DNA of 64,000 nt from Akkermansiaceae bacterium (lineage in GTDB: Bacteria; Verrucomicrobiota; Verrucomicrobiia; Verrucomicrobiales; DEV007), in the NCBI GenBank assembly GCA_024233005.1, contig JACKQE010000001.1, forward strand, positions 310,001-374,000. Direction: 5' to 3'. The translations under genes were made by a program, and so were the position numbers. Positions 27,525-37,101 of the stretch are shown here, piece after piece (position 1 is the stretch's first letter; each line of letters starts with the position of its first letter). Below the pieces are notes generated by a model, which saw only the letters and a list, made by a program, of their open reading frames with translations, searched no databases and was not told the origin of the DNA.

Positions 27525-29858
27525 ATGAGTGTGCTCCGCCTCCCGCCCAGAATCCGGCACCGGCTTTATTTCCTCGGAGGATTGGGCGGCCTGACTTTCG
27601 CCGTCGCATGGTGGATCCTACCCGCCTGTGTCCCCTTGCCGGTGAAGCTCGGAGCACCACTTCCCATGGGCTTGCGGTTCAGCGACCGCAACGGAGAACC
27701 CCTCCGCCAACTTCTGGCGGAGGACCTGCGGGTGGATCAGCCGGTCAAAATGGATGAACTGTCTCCGACATTGGTTCAAGCCACATTGGCGGCTGAAGAT
27801 CAACGATTCTGGTCCCATGGGGGGATCGACTTCCTGGCGGTCGCCCGCAGCACCCGCGATGCCTTGGTTTCAGGGAAAATCCGCTCCGGAGCATCCACTA
27901 TCAGCCAACAATTGATCAAGATCTCATCGCCACCCAGAAAGCGTGATCTGTCCGCAAAAGTGGCCGAGGCCTTGGGTGCCCGGCACCTTGAGATGCTCTG
28001 GGACAAATCCCATATACTGGAGGCCTATCTGAACCGCCTTCCTTATGGCAATCTCCACACTGGAATCCGAACGGCCGCGCGGGGGTATTTTAACAAACCA
28101 CTCGGCGATCTCTCCCTGGCGGAATCGGCTTTGCTCGCCGGACTGCCAAACAACCCGACCCGGCTCAATCCGTACCGGAACCCAGCCGGAGCCAAGGCCC
28201 GTCAGGAAGTCGTACTGCGTCGCATGATGGAAAGCGGGTTTATTACCCAACAGGACTATGAATTGGCGCGGGGAGAGTCTCTGCAATATGCCCCCCGTGG
28301 CACCAGCACGGCTTTCCATGCGCCTCATGTCATCGACTTGCTTCTCACCGGCAAAATGAAGGATGCGAATCCCCTCCCCAACAAAGCGGTGCGAACCACG
28401 ATAGATCTGGAACTGCAGGACCAAGTCGAGCATCTCTTGGAAAACCTTCTCGCCTCGGTGGAAACCAAAAAAATGCCCGGATCCATGGGTGCCGCGCAGG
28501 GGGCGGTGGTGGTTCTGGACAATGCCACTGGTGGCGTGCTCGCGCTGGCCGGCTCACGCTCTTACTTTGAATCCCAGAGCGGACAAATCAACGGAGCGTG
28601 GACTCCCCGATCGGCAGGATCCACCCTCAAGCCCTTCACCTATCTTCTGGCATTGGAACGTGGAAAAACGGCCGCCACCATTCTGGACGATCTGCCCGTT
28701 GAATACATCACCACTTCTGGTTCCTACCGGCCGGTCAATTACAACCGGCAGTGCCACGGCCCAGTCACCCTTCGCAAAGCCCTCGCCAATTCTCTGAACA
28801 TCCCAGCGGTCAGAATGCTCGACACCTTGGGGGGACCAGGCATCCTGAGGGATTCCTTGGAAAAATTGGGGCTTACTTCACTGGAATCCGATGCCGCCCA
28901 ATATGGTCTTGGACTGACTCTGGGAAATGCCGAAGTCCGCCTTTTGGAACTCACCAATGCCTATGCTTGCCTGGCCCGTCTGGGTGAATATCGGCCGTGG
29001 CGCCTGATTGCCGACGCACCTGCCGCGCCTGCCGTCCGCTTTTTCTCCAAGGAAAACTCCTATTTGATCGCTGACATCCTGAGTGATGACGACGCGCGGG
29101 CTGATGCCTTTGGCTACCACTCCTCCCTACGGCTGCCATTCCGCGCCGCCGCCAAAACGGGCACCAGCACAGATTACCGTGACAATTGGACTGTGGGCTT
29201 CACTCCGACTTTTACGGTCGGCGTCTGGGTCGGTCACTTTGACAATTCCCCTCTCCAGAATGTCTCTGGAGTGAGTGGTGCGGGTCCGGTCTTCCAGGCG
29301 GTGATGCGTCACCTGCATCACCAGATTCCCCCGACTTGGTATGATCGACCAGTCACCTTGGTGCAAGCCAAAGTGGATGTCATCAACGGCCTGCAACCAC
29401 CCCCGCAAGGTCCCATTCCGCGCCGTCTCCGCGAGGAATGGTTCCTCCCTGGCACGATACCTTCCGAGGCTTCTCCTGATGGCTATGATACTCAGGGACG
29501 CACCCTGCTTCCCCCTCATTATCGTCACTGGCTGCTTACCCAAGGGACCTCCCTGCGCGATGAGGCCGCCGTTCGTTCCATCCCAGTCGGTGCCGAAGTC
29601 GGTCTTCGCATCGTTTCTCCTTTGCCCGGGGTCACTGCCTATCTGGACGCCGATCTTCCCGGAGCCGGGCGACGCTTTCCCTTGCAGGCCGAGGGTTCCG
29701 GAAAGGATCCTTTAAAGTGGAGTTGTGACTCCCTGCAGATCGAACAGGATGGGACCACCGCCACTCTTCTGCTCCAACCAGGGGAGCACCGAATCCGGGC
29801 CACAGACCCCAGAACCGGACGCGTCGCAGTTTCCTTTCTGCGTGTCGAGAACCTCTGA
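27525..29858 (+). CDS. pbpC: Penicillin-binding protein 1C
   Basis: 777 residues from the ATG at 27525. A single N-terminal membrane segment (residues 14-36) is followed by the GT51 glycosyltransferase domain with AAEDQRFWSHGG (Glu91), a long linker, the transpeptidase domain with S366-T-L-K369, SLN at 423-425 and KTGTS at 544-548, and the BiPBP_C beta domain at the end. It polymerises and may crosslink peptidoglycan. It is translated right after the alpha-2-macroglobulin gene, and the pair likely monitors or repairs envelope damage. The frame continues upstream inside the previous gene but that is not translated sense. Confidence 0.96.
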   Translation: MSVLRLPPRIRHRLYFLGGLGGLTFAVAWWILPACVPLPVKLGAPLPMGLRFSDRNGEPLRQLLAEDLRVDQPVKMDELSPTLVQATLAAEDQRFWSHGGIDFLAVARSTRDALVSGKIRSGASTISQQLIKISSPPRKRDLSAKVAEALGARHLEMLWDKSHILEAYLNRLPYGNLHTGIRTAARGYFNKPLGDLSLAESALLAGLPNNPTRLNPYRNPAGAKARQEVVLRRMMESGFITQQDYELARGESLQYAPRGTSTAFHAPHVIDLLLTGKMKDANPLPNKAVRTTIDLELQDQVEHLLENLLASVETKKMPGSMGAAQGAVVVLDNATGGVLALAGSRSYFESQSGQINGAWTPRSAGSTLKPFTYLLALERGKTAATILDDLPVEYITTSGSYRPVNYNRQCHGPVTLRKALANSLNIPAVRMLDTLGGPGILRDSLEKLGLTSLESDAAQYGLGLTLGNAEVRLLELTNAYACLARLGEYRPWRLIADAPAAPAVRFFSKENSYLIADILSDDDARADAFGYHSSLRLPFRAAAKTGTSTDYRDNWTVGFTPTFTVGVWVGHFDNSPLQNVSGVSGAGPVFQAVMRHLHHQIPPTWYDRPVTLVQAKVDVINGLQPPPQGPIPRRLREEWFLPGTIPSEASPDGYDTQGRTLLPPHYRHWLLTQGTSLRDEAAVRSIPVGAEVGLRIVSPLPGVTAYLDADLPGAGRRFPLQAEGSGKDPLKWSCDSLQIEQDGTTATLLLQPGEHRIRATDPRTGRVAVSFLRVENL

Positions 29859-29963
29859 GTGTCGTCGAAAGAATCCTGCCACAAGGCTGGCCCAGCCTTG
29901 CAATTGGCTGATTTCTCAGGATCGTGCCAGCAGCAACCTGGACCGGTTGCCTCACTTCTCCTC

Positions 29964-31778
29964 ATGGCCACTTTTACCACGATTTCAGCCTATCGATTCA
30001 CTCCGCTTTCTGACCTCAAGGCGTTGCGCGAAAGGCTACTCTCCTTCTGCAAGTCCCTACATCTCCGCGGAACCATTCTGCTTAGTGCGGAGGGAATCAA
30101 CCTTTTCGTTTCAGGATCTTCCCCAAGCATTGGAGAACTGCTGCATGTGGTTCGGCAACTTCCCGGTCTGGAGGGACTGGAGCCGAAATACAGCGAAAGT
30201 TCCCGGCAACCCTTCAACCGGATGCTGGTGCGAATCAAACAGGAAATCATCGCCTTCGGAGTGGAAGGGATCGATCCCGCCAAACATACCTCAACCAAAC
30301 TCCCGGCCCCCACTCTCAAACAATGGCTTGATGAGGGACGTCCTGTGACCCTGCTGGATACGCGGAATGATTATGAGGTAAAACTCGGCACCTTTGAAAA
30401 TGCCCGGACCCTTGGTATCGGGCATTTCCGTGATTTTCCAGAGGCGGTCAAGCAATTGGAGCCGGAATTGAAAGAACGCCCTTTGGTCATGTTTTGCACC
30501 GGCGGCATTCGATGCGAAAAAGCGGGTCCGTTCATGGAGGGAATCGGCTTTCAACAGGTCTTCCAACTCGATGGCGGCATTCTCAAATACTTCGAAGAGG
30601 TTGGCGGGGCCCATTATGAAGGGGAATGCTTTGTTTTCGACCAGCGTACCAGTCTGGATCCATCCTTGCACGAATCCGGCGCCACGCAGTGTTTCAACTG
30701 TCAAACGCCTCTGACCCTGGAGGAGCAGGAGCACCCGCATTACGTGGTTGGACAAAGTTGCCCATACTGCCACCAATCGGAGGAAGAGGCATTGGATTCC
30801 CGCCTCCTCAGGCGTCAGGAGTCACTCCTAAAACTAACCACGCCGCTTCCCGGAAGCCAACGCTATGATAATTACCGACCCATTAGTGTTCCGGCTTCTC
30901 ACGACCGAGCCACTTTGATGGATCTGCTGATAGATATTTTCCCACATGTTCCCAAGGATGAATGGCTACCCCGGTTTGAAGCCAAGCTATTCTTGGACGC
31001 TCACAACCAGTCGGTGGCGGCCACTCACCGAATCAGGTCTGGGGAAATCTATCGTCATGCCCAGCCCGCCACCATTGAGCCGGACGTGAGCAACAAGGTG
31101 GTTTTTCTGTATGAGGACGAAACCATGGTGGTGGTGAACAAACCGGCGCCGCTGCCGACCCATCCGAGTGGACGTTTCAATCGCAACACACTGCAGCATT
31201 GGATGCGCGAAGTCTATCATCCACAGAATCCCCGCCCAGTCCACCGTCTCGACAGCAACACTACCGGACTCACGGTGTGGGCAAGGACTCGACATTTCGC
31301 GGCCTCCCTACAGGAACAGTTCCATGACGGCTCCATGCGCAAACGGTACCTCGTCCGGATTGTGGGGCATCCGCAGGAGGACGCTTTTTCCTGTGACATT
31401 CCGATCCGAGCCGCTCCCGGAAGGGCAGGTTCCCGTGGCACTGATGCTATCGCCGGATTGCCGTCTCGGACGGAATTCAATGTGCTGGATCGAAGTGCCG
31501 ACGGCACCTCTTTGCTCGAAGCCAGACCGATCACTGGAAGAACCAACCAGATCCGGGTTCACTTGTGGGAATTGGGCTTTCCTGTGGATGGAGATCCGAT
31601 TTACTTGGCGGAAAAGCAAATTGGGGACACTCAAACCCTCTCCATCGAGGAAGCTCCTCTCTGCCTGCATGCCTGGCAGCTTTCCTTCCGCCATCCCATC
31701 ACGGGCGAAAGTCTGACTTTCGAGGCACCCGCACCTGATTGGGCCTCCTTTCCCGGGAAGACGCCATTGCCGGATTGA
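29964..31778 (+). CDS. TrhO (rhodanese tRNA hydroxylase)-RluA pseudouridine synthase fusion
   Basis: 604 residues from the ATG at 29964. Residues 1-285 match TrhO/YceA: an acylphosphatase-like N-domain (LRGTILLSAEGINLFVSG), a rhodanese domain with VMFCTGGIRCEK (catalytic Cys178) and a zinc-ribbon tail (CFNCQT...CPYCH). Residues 300-604 match RluA: an S4-like RSGEIYRHAQ segment, EDETMVVVNKPAPLPTHPSG, HRLDSNTTGL with catalytic Asp430, and GRTNQIRVHLWELGFPVDGD. TrhO makes 5-hydroxyuridine at wobble U34; RluA enzymes make pseudouridine in rRNA or tRNA. The single uninterrupted frame suggests a two-activity RNA modification enzyme. Fusion of these two is unusual to me. Confidence 0.9.
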   Translation: MATFTTISAYRFTPLSDLKALRERLLSFCKSLHLRGTILLSAEGINLFVSGSSPSIGELLHVVRQLPGLEGLEPKYSESSRQPFNRMLVRIKQEIIAFGVEGIDPAKHTSTKLPAPTLKQWLDEGRPVTLLDTRNDYEVKLGTFENARTLGIGHFRDFPEAVKQLEPELKERPLVMFCTGGIRCEKAGPFMEGIGFQQVFQLDGGILKYFEEVGGAHYEGECFVFDQRTSLDPSLHESGATQCFNCQTPLTLEEQEHPHYVVGQSCPYCHQSEEEALDSRLLRRQESLLKLTTPLPGSQRYDNYRPISVPASHDRATLMDLLIDIFPHVPKDEWLPRFEAKLFLDAHNQSVAATHRIRSGEIYRHAQPATIEPDVSNKVVFLYEDETMVVVNKPAPLPTHPSGRFNRNTLQHWMREVYHPQNPRPVHRLDSNTTGLTVWARTRHFAASLQEQFHDGSMRKRYLVRIVGHPQEDAFSCDIPIRAAPGRAGSRGTDAIAGLPSRTEFNVLDRSADGTSLLEARPITGRTNQIRVHLWELGFPVDGDPIYLAEKQIGDTQTLSIEEAPLCLHAWQLSFRHPITGESLTFEAPAPDWASFPGKTPLPD

Positions 31779-31805
31779 GGGTGCCCTGACAGACTGGGTG
31801 GCGGT

Positions 31806-33158
31806 ATGAAACAAACCGCTCTCATCATTCCGCTCCTGTTTCTGGCTTCCATCTGTTTTGGCGCCGAGAGCTCTGGATGGAAGGCAGGAGCAAGCGCCAC
31901 CATCATCACACCGGAGGAATACCTCTGGATGGCTGGTTATGGGGGACGCAAAACCCCGGCCGAAGGCAAATTGACCGATCTCTTCGCCAAGGCACTGGCC
32001 CTGGAGGATTCTGGAGGTCACCGGTCTGTGTTCATCACTTTGGACTTGGTTGGCATTGATCGGGAGACCACGGCCGCCATTGGCGAAGAACTGAAAAAGC
32101 ACGGTCTGGAGCGTCATCAGATAGCGGTCAACTGTTCCCACACCCACAGCGGGCCTGTGGTGGCAAAAAATCTTGGGCCACTGCACTACTGGTCACTGGA
32201 TGATGATCAGAAAGCCAGGATTGATCGGTACGCCGCCACATTGAAGCAACGGGTGGTGCAAACGGCGCGCAATGCTTTGAAAAACCTGGCTCCCGCTCGG
32301 CTCCAATGGGGAAGCGGATATGCCACCTTCGCGGTGAACCGTCGCGAAAACAAACCCTACGACATCGTGCCAAAACTCCGTTCGGAAGGGACATTGAAAG
32401 GCCCCGTGGATCATGACGTCCCCGTGCTGACAGTGCGCAATCCCGCCGGAGAGATTCGATGCATCGTATTTGGATACGCTTGCCACGCGACAGTATTGTC
32501 CGGAAACCGTTGGTGCGCGGACTATCCCGGCTATGCCCAAAGGGAAGTGGAAAAAAACTATCCGGGATCCGTTGCCCTGTTCTGGGCCGGTTGCGGTGCG
32601 GATCAGAACCCGCTCCCCCGGCAAACAGTTACTTTGGCGGAACAATACGGAATGGCTTTGGCCAACTCGGTTTCCCAAGTCATCGCCGCGCCTATGGAGG
32701 AAATCGAATCCACGCTGACCACATTTTACCGCGAAGTCCAAGCTCCTTTGGCCAAATTGCCCTCCACAGAGGAACTCAGGGCGCTTATCTTGGGAACAAA
32801 TTCCTATGAGAAAGCCCGCGCCAAAATGCTGCTGGATCGCATCGCGTCCCAAGGGAGCCTCGAATCCACTTATCCCTATCCTATTGCGAAATGGGTGCTG
32901 GGCAACCAAGTCGAATGGAACTTTATGGGAGGGGAAGTGGTCGTCGATTACGCGCGGCGTCTCAAAAAATCAGGCCACGGAACAGCCACGTGGGTTGCTG
33001 GCTACAGCAATGATGTCATGGCCTACGTCCCCTCTTTGCGCGTTTTGAAGGAGGGGGGATATGAGGGTGGAGGTTCCAATGTCTACTACGGACTGCCGGG
33101 TCTCTGGGACGAGACTTTCGAGGAGGTGGTTGTTCAAGCCATCCAAGAACTCAAATAA
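31806..33158 (+). CDS. Neutral/alkaline ceramidase-like secreted hydrolase
   Basis: 450 residues with signal peptide (ALIIPLLFLASICFGAES). The N-terminal domain of neutral/alkaline non-lysosomal ceramidase is visible: TIITPEEYLWMAGYGGR, VFITLDLVGID, the zinc-binding NCSHTHSGP at residues 109-117, and GYACHATVLSGN. It lacks the C-terminal Ig-like domain of full ceramidases, as do most bacterial relatives in PVC genomes. It may hydrolyse an amide in a lipid or another compound; true ceramidase activity is uncertain. It follows the TrhO-RluA gene by 27 bases. Confidence 0.85.
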   Translation: MKQTALIIPLLFLASICFGAESSGWKAGASATIITPEEYLWMAGYGGRKTPAEGKLTDLFAKALALEDSGGHRSVFITLDLVGIDRETTAAIGEELKKHGLERHQIAVNCSHTHSGPVVAKNLGPLHYWSLDDDQKARIDRYAATLKQRVVQTARNALKNLAPARLQWGSGYATFAVNRRENKPYDIVPKLRSEGTLKGPVDHDVPVLTVRNPAGEIRCIVFGYACHATVLSGNRWCADYPGYAQREVEKNYPGSVALFWAGCGADQNPLPRQTVTLAEQYGMALANSVSQVIAAPMEEIESTLTTFYREVQAPLAKLPSTEELRALILGTNSYEKARAKMLLDRIASQGSLESTYPYPIAKWVLGNQVEWNFMGGEVVVDYARRLKKSGHGTATWVAGYSNDVMAYVPSLRVLKEGGYEGGGSNVYYGLPGLWDETFEEVVVQAIQELK

Positions 33159-33209
33159 AACCCACCTGATCGCAAGGCCCTCTGCACAAGCAAGGGAGAA
33201 TTGCTCTTG

Positions 33210-35762
33210 TCACTTCGTTGTCACCCGGATGGCTTGGAGGTCCATCATCCGGGGCTGAACGGTGCCTTTGGCCCTGAGGAACAATGTGTGCACCTTACCC
33301 GCTTCCAGATTGATTTTGCCATTGGCTCGAAGGGGTTTGAAGTCGGTCCAAGATCCGGTTCCCGTGGCCTTGCCAGGGAGAGAGGTGGTGCCGATCACCA
33401 ACTCAAATTCGCTCGGAACGGTGTCGTTGTAGGCTTGAATCAACTCAAGCTGGTAGCTTCCTTCCGTTTTGACCTTGAAATGCCAGGCAAAATAGGTTTC
33501 CGGAGACTCCCAGTTACTGAAAGCCGGGGGATTGCCAACCAACTGAAGGGAGGAACGACTGCCTCGAATCGAGCTCTCGGAAGCCGGCAATTTGCCCCCA
33601 TCATCGAGAACCGGTGCCGTTTGGATAGTTTTGGCCAAGGTTGAGGACGCATCCTTGGCTAACTTCGCCAAAGGGGCCTGGGTTTCGATCTCTTTTAAAA
33701 AGGCCTGAGTTTCTGCTGTCGGATAGTCCAATGCCGCAGCCAAGACGAGACGGGCATCTGGAGAATTTCCCAGCCAACCCAGTGACTTTTTCCAGACCGC
33801 AATTCTTTCGCTCATGGGAACAGTACCAGGCAAACTGGAAAGTCGGACGTAAGCCCGCGTTGCGATGTTTTTAAGCGGAGGATTTTTGGTGGTGGTGATC
33901 ACTTTCTCCAAAAGCGGCATGGCATCCACCGTGGGCCAAATCAGCAAAGCGGCAGTGGCATCAAACTGCAGGCTCTGGTCCTGACCATCAAACGCACTTT
34001 GAAGTTTGGTCAACACTTTTGGGCCACCAAGATTTGCCAGAATCCGGAACAAGCTCAATCGTTCTTCCTTTTGGGCATTGTCCACCCGGGAGAGCAAGCG
34101 ATCGACCAACCCGGGATTGTTGCCTGCCTGGATGGCCTCGAGAATCAGTCTTTCCAAGCCGCCATTGACGGAAGCAGACTTTGATTTTCCCAAAAGTTCA
34201 AGCAGCGGATCCAAATCCTCCGATTGGATCAAATGGTGCAAATTTCCCAATAGGGCCGACCGTTCCTTTTCTTCCGGAAAGACTAAGAGTTGGTCGATGA
34301 CAAGGGTAACAGTACTCCGGGAATTTCGCCCCGCCAGAAAACCAATCATGCGGAATGCCAGATTACTGCCGGGTTTGGCCTTGGCCTGACGGATCAATTC
34401 TTCCTCAACTCCAGGGCCGGTCAGATTTCCCAGAATTTTGTTGGCCTGCGTCTGTTGAGCTGGAGTGATATCGGGGCGGTCAAGAAATGCCAAGGCGAAC
34501 TGGATATCGTCCGCATTACCAGTGGGTGGATCCCCTGTCGCAAGGGTTTGAAGCCGCTCCCGTTGCGAGGCATCCCTCTGTTTGGTGAAGATCAGGAAGC
34601 CCGCCAACAGTGCTGTTAATGCGATCACAACCCCCAGGGTCACTTGGAGTTTCTTCCTTTTGGCCGAAGATGGTGGTGGTCCCGCGTTGGATGTGGCTCC
34701 CTCAGCACCGGTGATCTTGGATGCATTCCCAGATGGAGGTGGCGGTGTCGCGGGCTTGGGTTTGGCTACTGGACGAACGAAAGAAGGCTTTGCTGTTTGA
34801 ACTCCAGTGGTCCGTCCTGATGTCCGCATGGAGGATTGTTTGCTTGTGCCACTTTGGGGCACCACCGTTGCTACGGCAATGGGATCCTCCTCTACAGCGA
34901 TCGCGGTGACCACCGGTTGAGGCGCGGGTGGTTCGGGATTTTTCGGAAATTTCTGGATGGCATCCCGGGAATCGACGGGGCGATCGGCAAGATCACGGTT
35001 GATAAGCCACATCACCCAATCACAGATGGAGGGTGAAAGGTCAGGACGGAGTTGTTGCAAAGGAATGACCCGGTGTTGCAGGTGGGCATTCATCACTGCC
35101 GGCGCAGTTTCCCCATTAAAGGGATATTGCCCCGTAAGCGCAAAATAATAGACGCATCCAATTTGATAGAGATCCGTCCTGAAATCCAGCTCTCCCCTCT
35201 CGAATTGTTCGGGAGCCATGAAGAAGATGGAGCCCATCACAGCGTCCTCTTGGTCCATGGTCTGAACAGACGGGGTCCTGCTGAATTTTGCCAATCCGAA
35301 ATCAAGAATTTTGGTCTGGAAACGTCCACTGGGCTGCCAGATCACCATGACATTTCCCGGTTTCAAATCCCTGTGCAGAACGTTCGCCGATTGAGCAGCA
35401 ATCAGTGCCTCCATGGTCTGGTGCACCACCTCGACAAAATCTGGCTGGGTCAGAACTCCTCGTCCAATGGTGTCGTCCAGAGTTTCGCCCTTGAGCAATT
35501 CCATGACCACAAACCCCCCCTGGTCATCCCTGCCCACATCAAACACGGTGACGATGTTTGGATGGTTCAAAGAGGACAACGTTTGAGCTTCCGCCATGAG
35601 CTTCAAGGCGGCGGCATCCACTTCCTCAGCCGTTGCCTTGTCGGTGGATAAGACCCGCTTGATGGCCACCTCGCGCTGAAGTTGGGTGTCGAAAGCCTTG
35701 TAAACGGCGCCAAGGCCACCTTTGCCGATTTCTTGTCTGATTTCGTAGCGGTTGCTGCTCAT
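33210..35762 (-). CDS. Transmembrane Ser/Thr protein kinase with HEAT-like and beta sensor region
   Basis: 850 residues from the ATG at 35762. The kinase domain (6-270) has the glycine loop GKGGLGAV, VAIK Lys35, HRDLKPGN at 130-137, DFG at 154-156 and APE at 183-185, so it should be active. A Pro/Ala-rich linker leads to one membrane segment at about 373-393. The outer part has alpha-helical HEAT-like repeats (about 470-700) and a C-terminal beta domain of about 90 residues resembling those that bind carbohydrates (AWHFKVKTEGSYQLELIQAYND). The layout resembles a receptor that senses an extracytoplasmic ligand. The start is divergent from the GT9 gene. Confidence 0.9.
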   Translation of the reverse strand: MSSNRYEIRQEIGKGGLGAVYKAFDTQLQREVAIKRVLSTDKATAEEVDAAALKLMAEAQTLSSLNHPNIVTVFDVGRDDQGGFVVMELLKGETLDDTIGRGVLTQPDFVEVVHQTMEALIAAQSANVLHRDLKPGNVMVIWQPSGRFQTKILDFGLAKFSRTPSVQTMDQEDAVMGSIFFMAPEQFERGELDFRTDLYQIGCVYYFALTGQYPFNGETAPAVMNAHLQHRVIPLQQLRPDLSPSICDWVMWLINRDLADRPVDSRDAIQKFPKNPEPPAPQPVVTAIAVEEDPIAVATVVPQSGTSKQSSMRTSGRTTGVQTAKPSFVRPVAKPKPATPPPPSGNASKITGAEGATSNAGPPPSSAKRKKLQVTLGVVIALTALLAGFLIFTKQRDASQRERLQTLATGDPPTGNADDIQFALAFLDRPDITPAQQTQANKILGNLTGPGVEEELIRQAKAKPGSNLAFRMIGFLAGRNSRSTVTLVIDQLLVFPEEKERSALLGNLHHLIQSEDLDPLLELLGKSKSASVNGGLERLILEAIQAGNNPGLVDRLLSRVDNAQKEERLSLFRILANLGGPKVLTKLQSAFDGQDQSLQFDATAALLIWPTVDAMPLLEKVITTTKNPPLKNIATRAYVRLSSLPGTVPMSERIAVWKKSLGWLGNSPDARLVLAAALDYPTAETQAFLKEIETQAPLAKLAKDASSTLAKTIQTAPVLDDGGKLPASESSIRGSRSSLQLVGNPPAFSNWESPETYFAWHFKVKTEGSYQLELIQAYNDTVPSEFELVIGTTSLPGKATGTGSWTDFKPLRANGKINLEAGKVHTLFLRAKGTVQPRMMDLQAIRVTTK

Positions 35763-35925
35763 GGTGAAACCATCCGTTTTCACTAAACAGGCATCATTTG
35801 CCTTCAGTCACCGATTCTCAACCAGAATCCTCAGGAAACAACCTCCCAGAGTTTCCATGGGCATTTTTTTTCATCCTTGCCCTGACCCCAACGGACTGTT
35901 TTCGTGCTCATGGTTCATTCTTGTC

Positions 35926-36900
35926 ATGGGAAAAATTCTGATCATAAGGGGTGGCGCCTTGGGAGACTTCATTTTGACTCTCCCTGCCGTCGCCGCCCTC
36001 CGCCAAGCTCTGCCGCCGGAGACTCTCATCGAAATCTTGGGCTATGAACCGTTCACCTCTGTAGCTAAGGCATGTGGCCTGGCTGACAATGCCCGATCAA
36101 TCGAATATGGACCATTGGCTGGTTTTTTTCATCCTGATGCACAGCTTGATCCTGGTCTGAAGAACTTTTTTGCCGGTTTCAGCTTGATCATTTCCTACCT
36201 CCATGATCCCTCTGGCGTGTTTCAAACGAACGTCACCCAATGCTCCAAAGCTCTATTGCTTCAAGGGCCGCATCGTCCCGTTGAGACTCAACCACTGATT
36301 CCAGCCGCGAAACAACTCGCCGAACCTTTGGGGAAAATCGGGATCTACCTGGAATCAAATTACGTCAACCTTTGGCCCAAAAACCTTCCGGAGCGGGAGA
36401 ATTCAGGAATATCAAACTTGGCAAGGAAAGCCCCTAGAGTTGCCCTACACCCTGGCAGTGGAAGTCCGCGAAAGAACTGGTCATGGGAGTCCTGGTTGGA
36501 GGTAGTGAAAGGAATCCAGAAAGTTCATCCGAAAATGGAGCTCCTCGTCACAAGTGGGGAGGCCGAAATGGAGCGGATAGAGAAATTTTATGAATTGCTA
36601 AGTCTCTCCTCAATTCCTTTTCAGCCATTGGCTAATCAATCACTGGCTGTTGCTGCCAAGAAAATTGGAGAATGCGATCTGTATCTGGGAAACGACTCAG
36701 GGATCTCTCACCTGGCAGCAGCCACCGGGGTTCCAGCAATTGTCCTTTTTGGTCCGTCCGAACCAAAAGTTTGGGCTCCTCAGAATCCAGGGACGGTCAT
36801 TTTGCAAAGCCCGGATAAAACGATGGCAGGCATTGAATCCGCTGCTGTTCTCCAAAATGCGCTTGTCTTGCTTCAAAATGAAATTCTTCCCAGCTGTTAA
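35926..36900 (+). CDS. Glycosyltransferase family 9 (heptosyltransferase-like)
   Basis: 324 residues from the ATG at 35926. It starts MGKILIIRGGALGDFILTLPAVAALR, the loop typical of ADP-heptose:LPS heptosyltransferases. The C-terminal half has VALHPGSGSPRKNWSWESW and CDLYLGNDSGISHLAAATGVPAIVLFGPSEPKVW, the nucleotide-sugar binding region. It likely adds a heptose or similar sugar to lipopolysaccharide core at the inner membrane. Base composition here and up to about 37.1 kb is clearly AT-richer than the neighbouring genes, which may reflect transfer. It stands alone. Confidence 0.9.
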   Translation: MGKILIIRGGALGDFILTLPAVAALRQALPPETLIEILGYEPFTSVAKACGLADNARSIEYGPLAGFFHPDAQLDPGLKNFFAGFSLIISYLHDPSGVFQTNVTQCSKALLLQGPHRPVETQPLIPAAKQLAEPLGKIGIYLESNYVNLWPKNLPERENSGISNLARKAPRVALHPGSGSPRKNWSWESWLEVVKGIQKVHPKMELLVTSGEAEMERIEKFYELLSLSSIPFQPLANQSLAVAAKKIGECDLYLGNDSGISHLAAATGVPAIVLFGPSEPKVWAPQNPGTVILQSPDKTMAGIESAAVLQNALVLLQNEILPSC

Positions 36901-37101
36901 GAATGATTGTTTAATTTTAGAAGCTAATTTCTTCTTCTTCTTACTGTGGAAAAATACAACAATTGGTCTAATGCCATGATTGAAAGGGGATAGCGTCATC
37001 CGTTGACTGCTGATAACTTTTTGAAAACTGGGAGGAATATGCCGAATTCTTCACAATGGGGGCGTTTGTTCGCAAGGAGACCCATTTCATCCCCACGTTC
37101 T

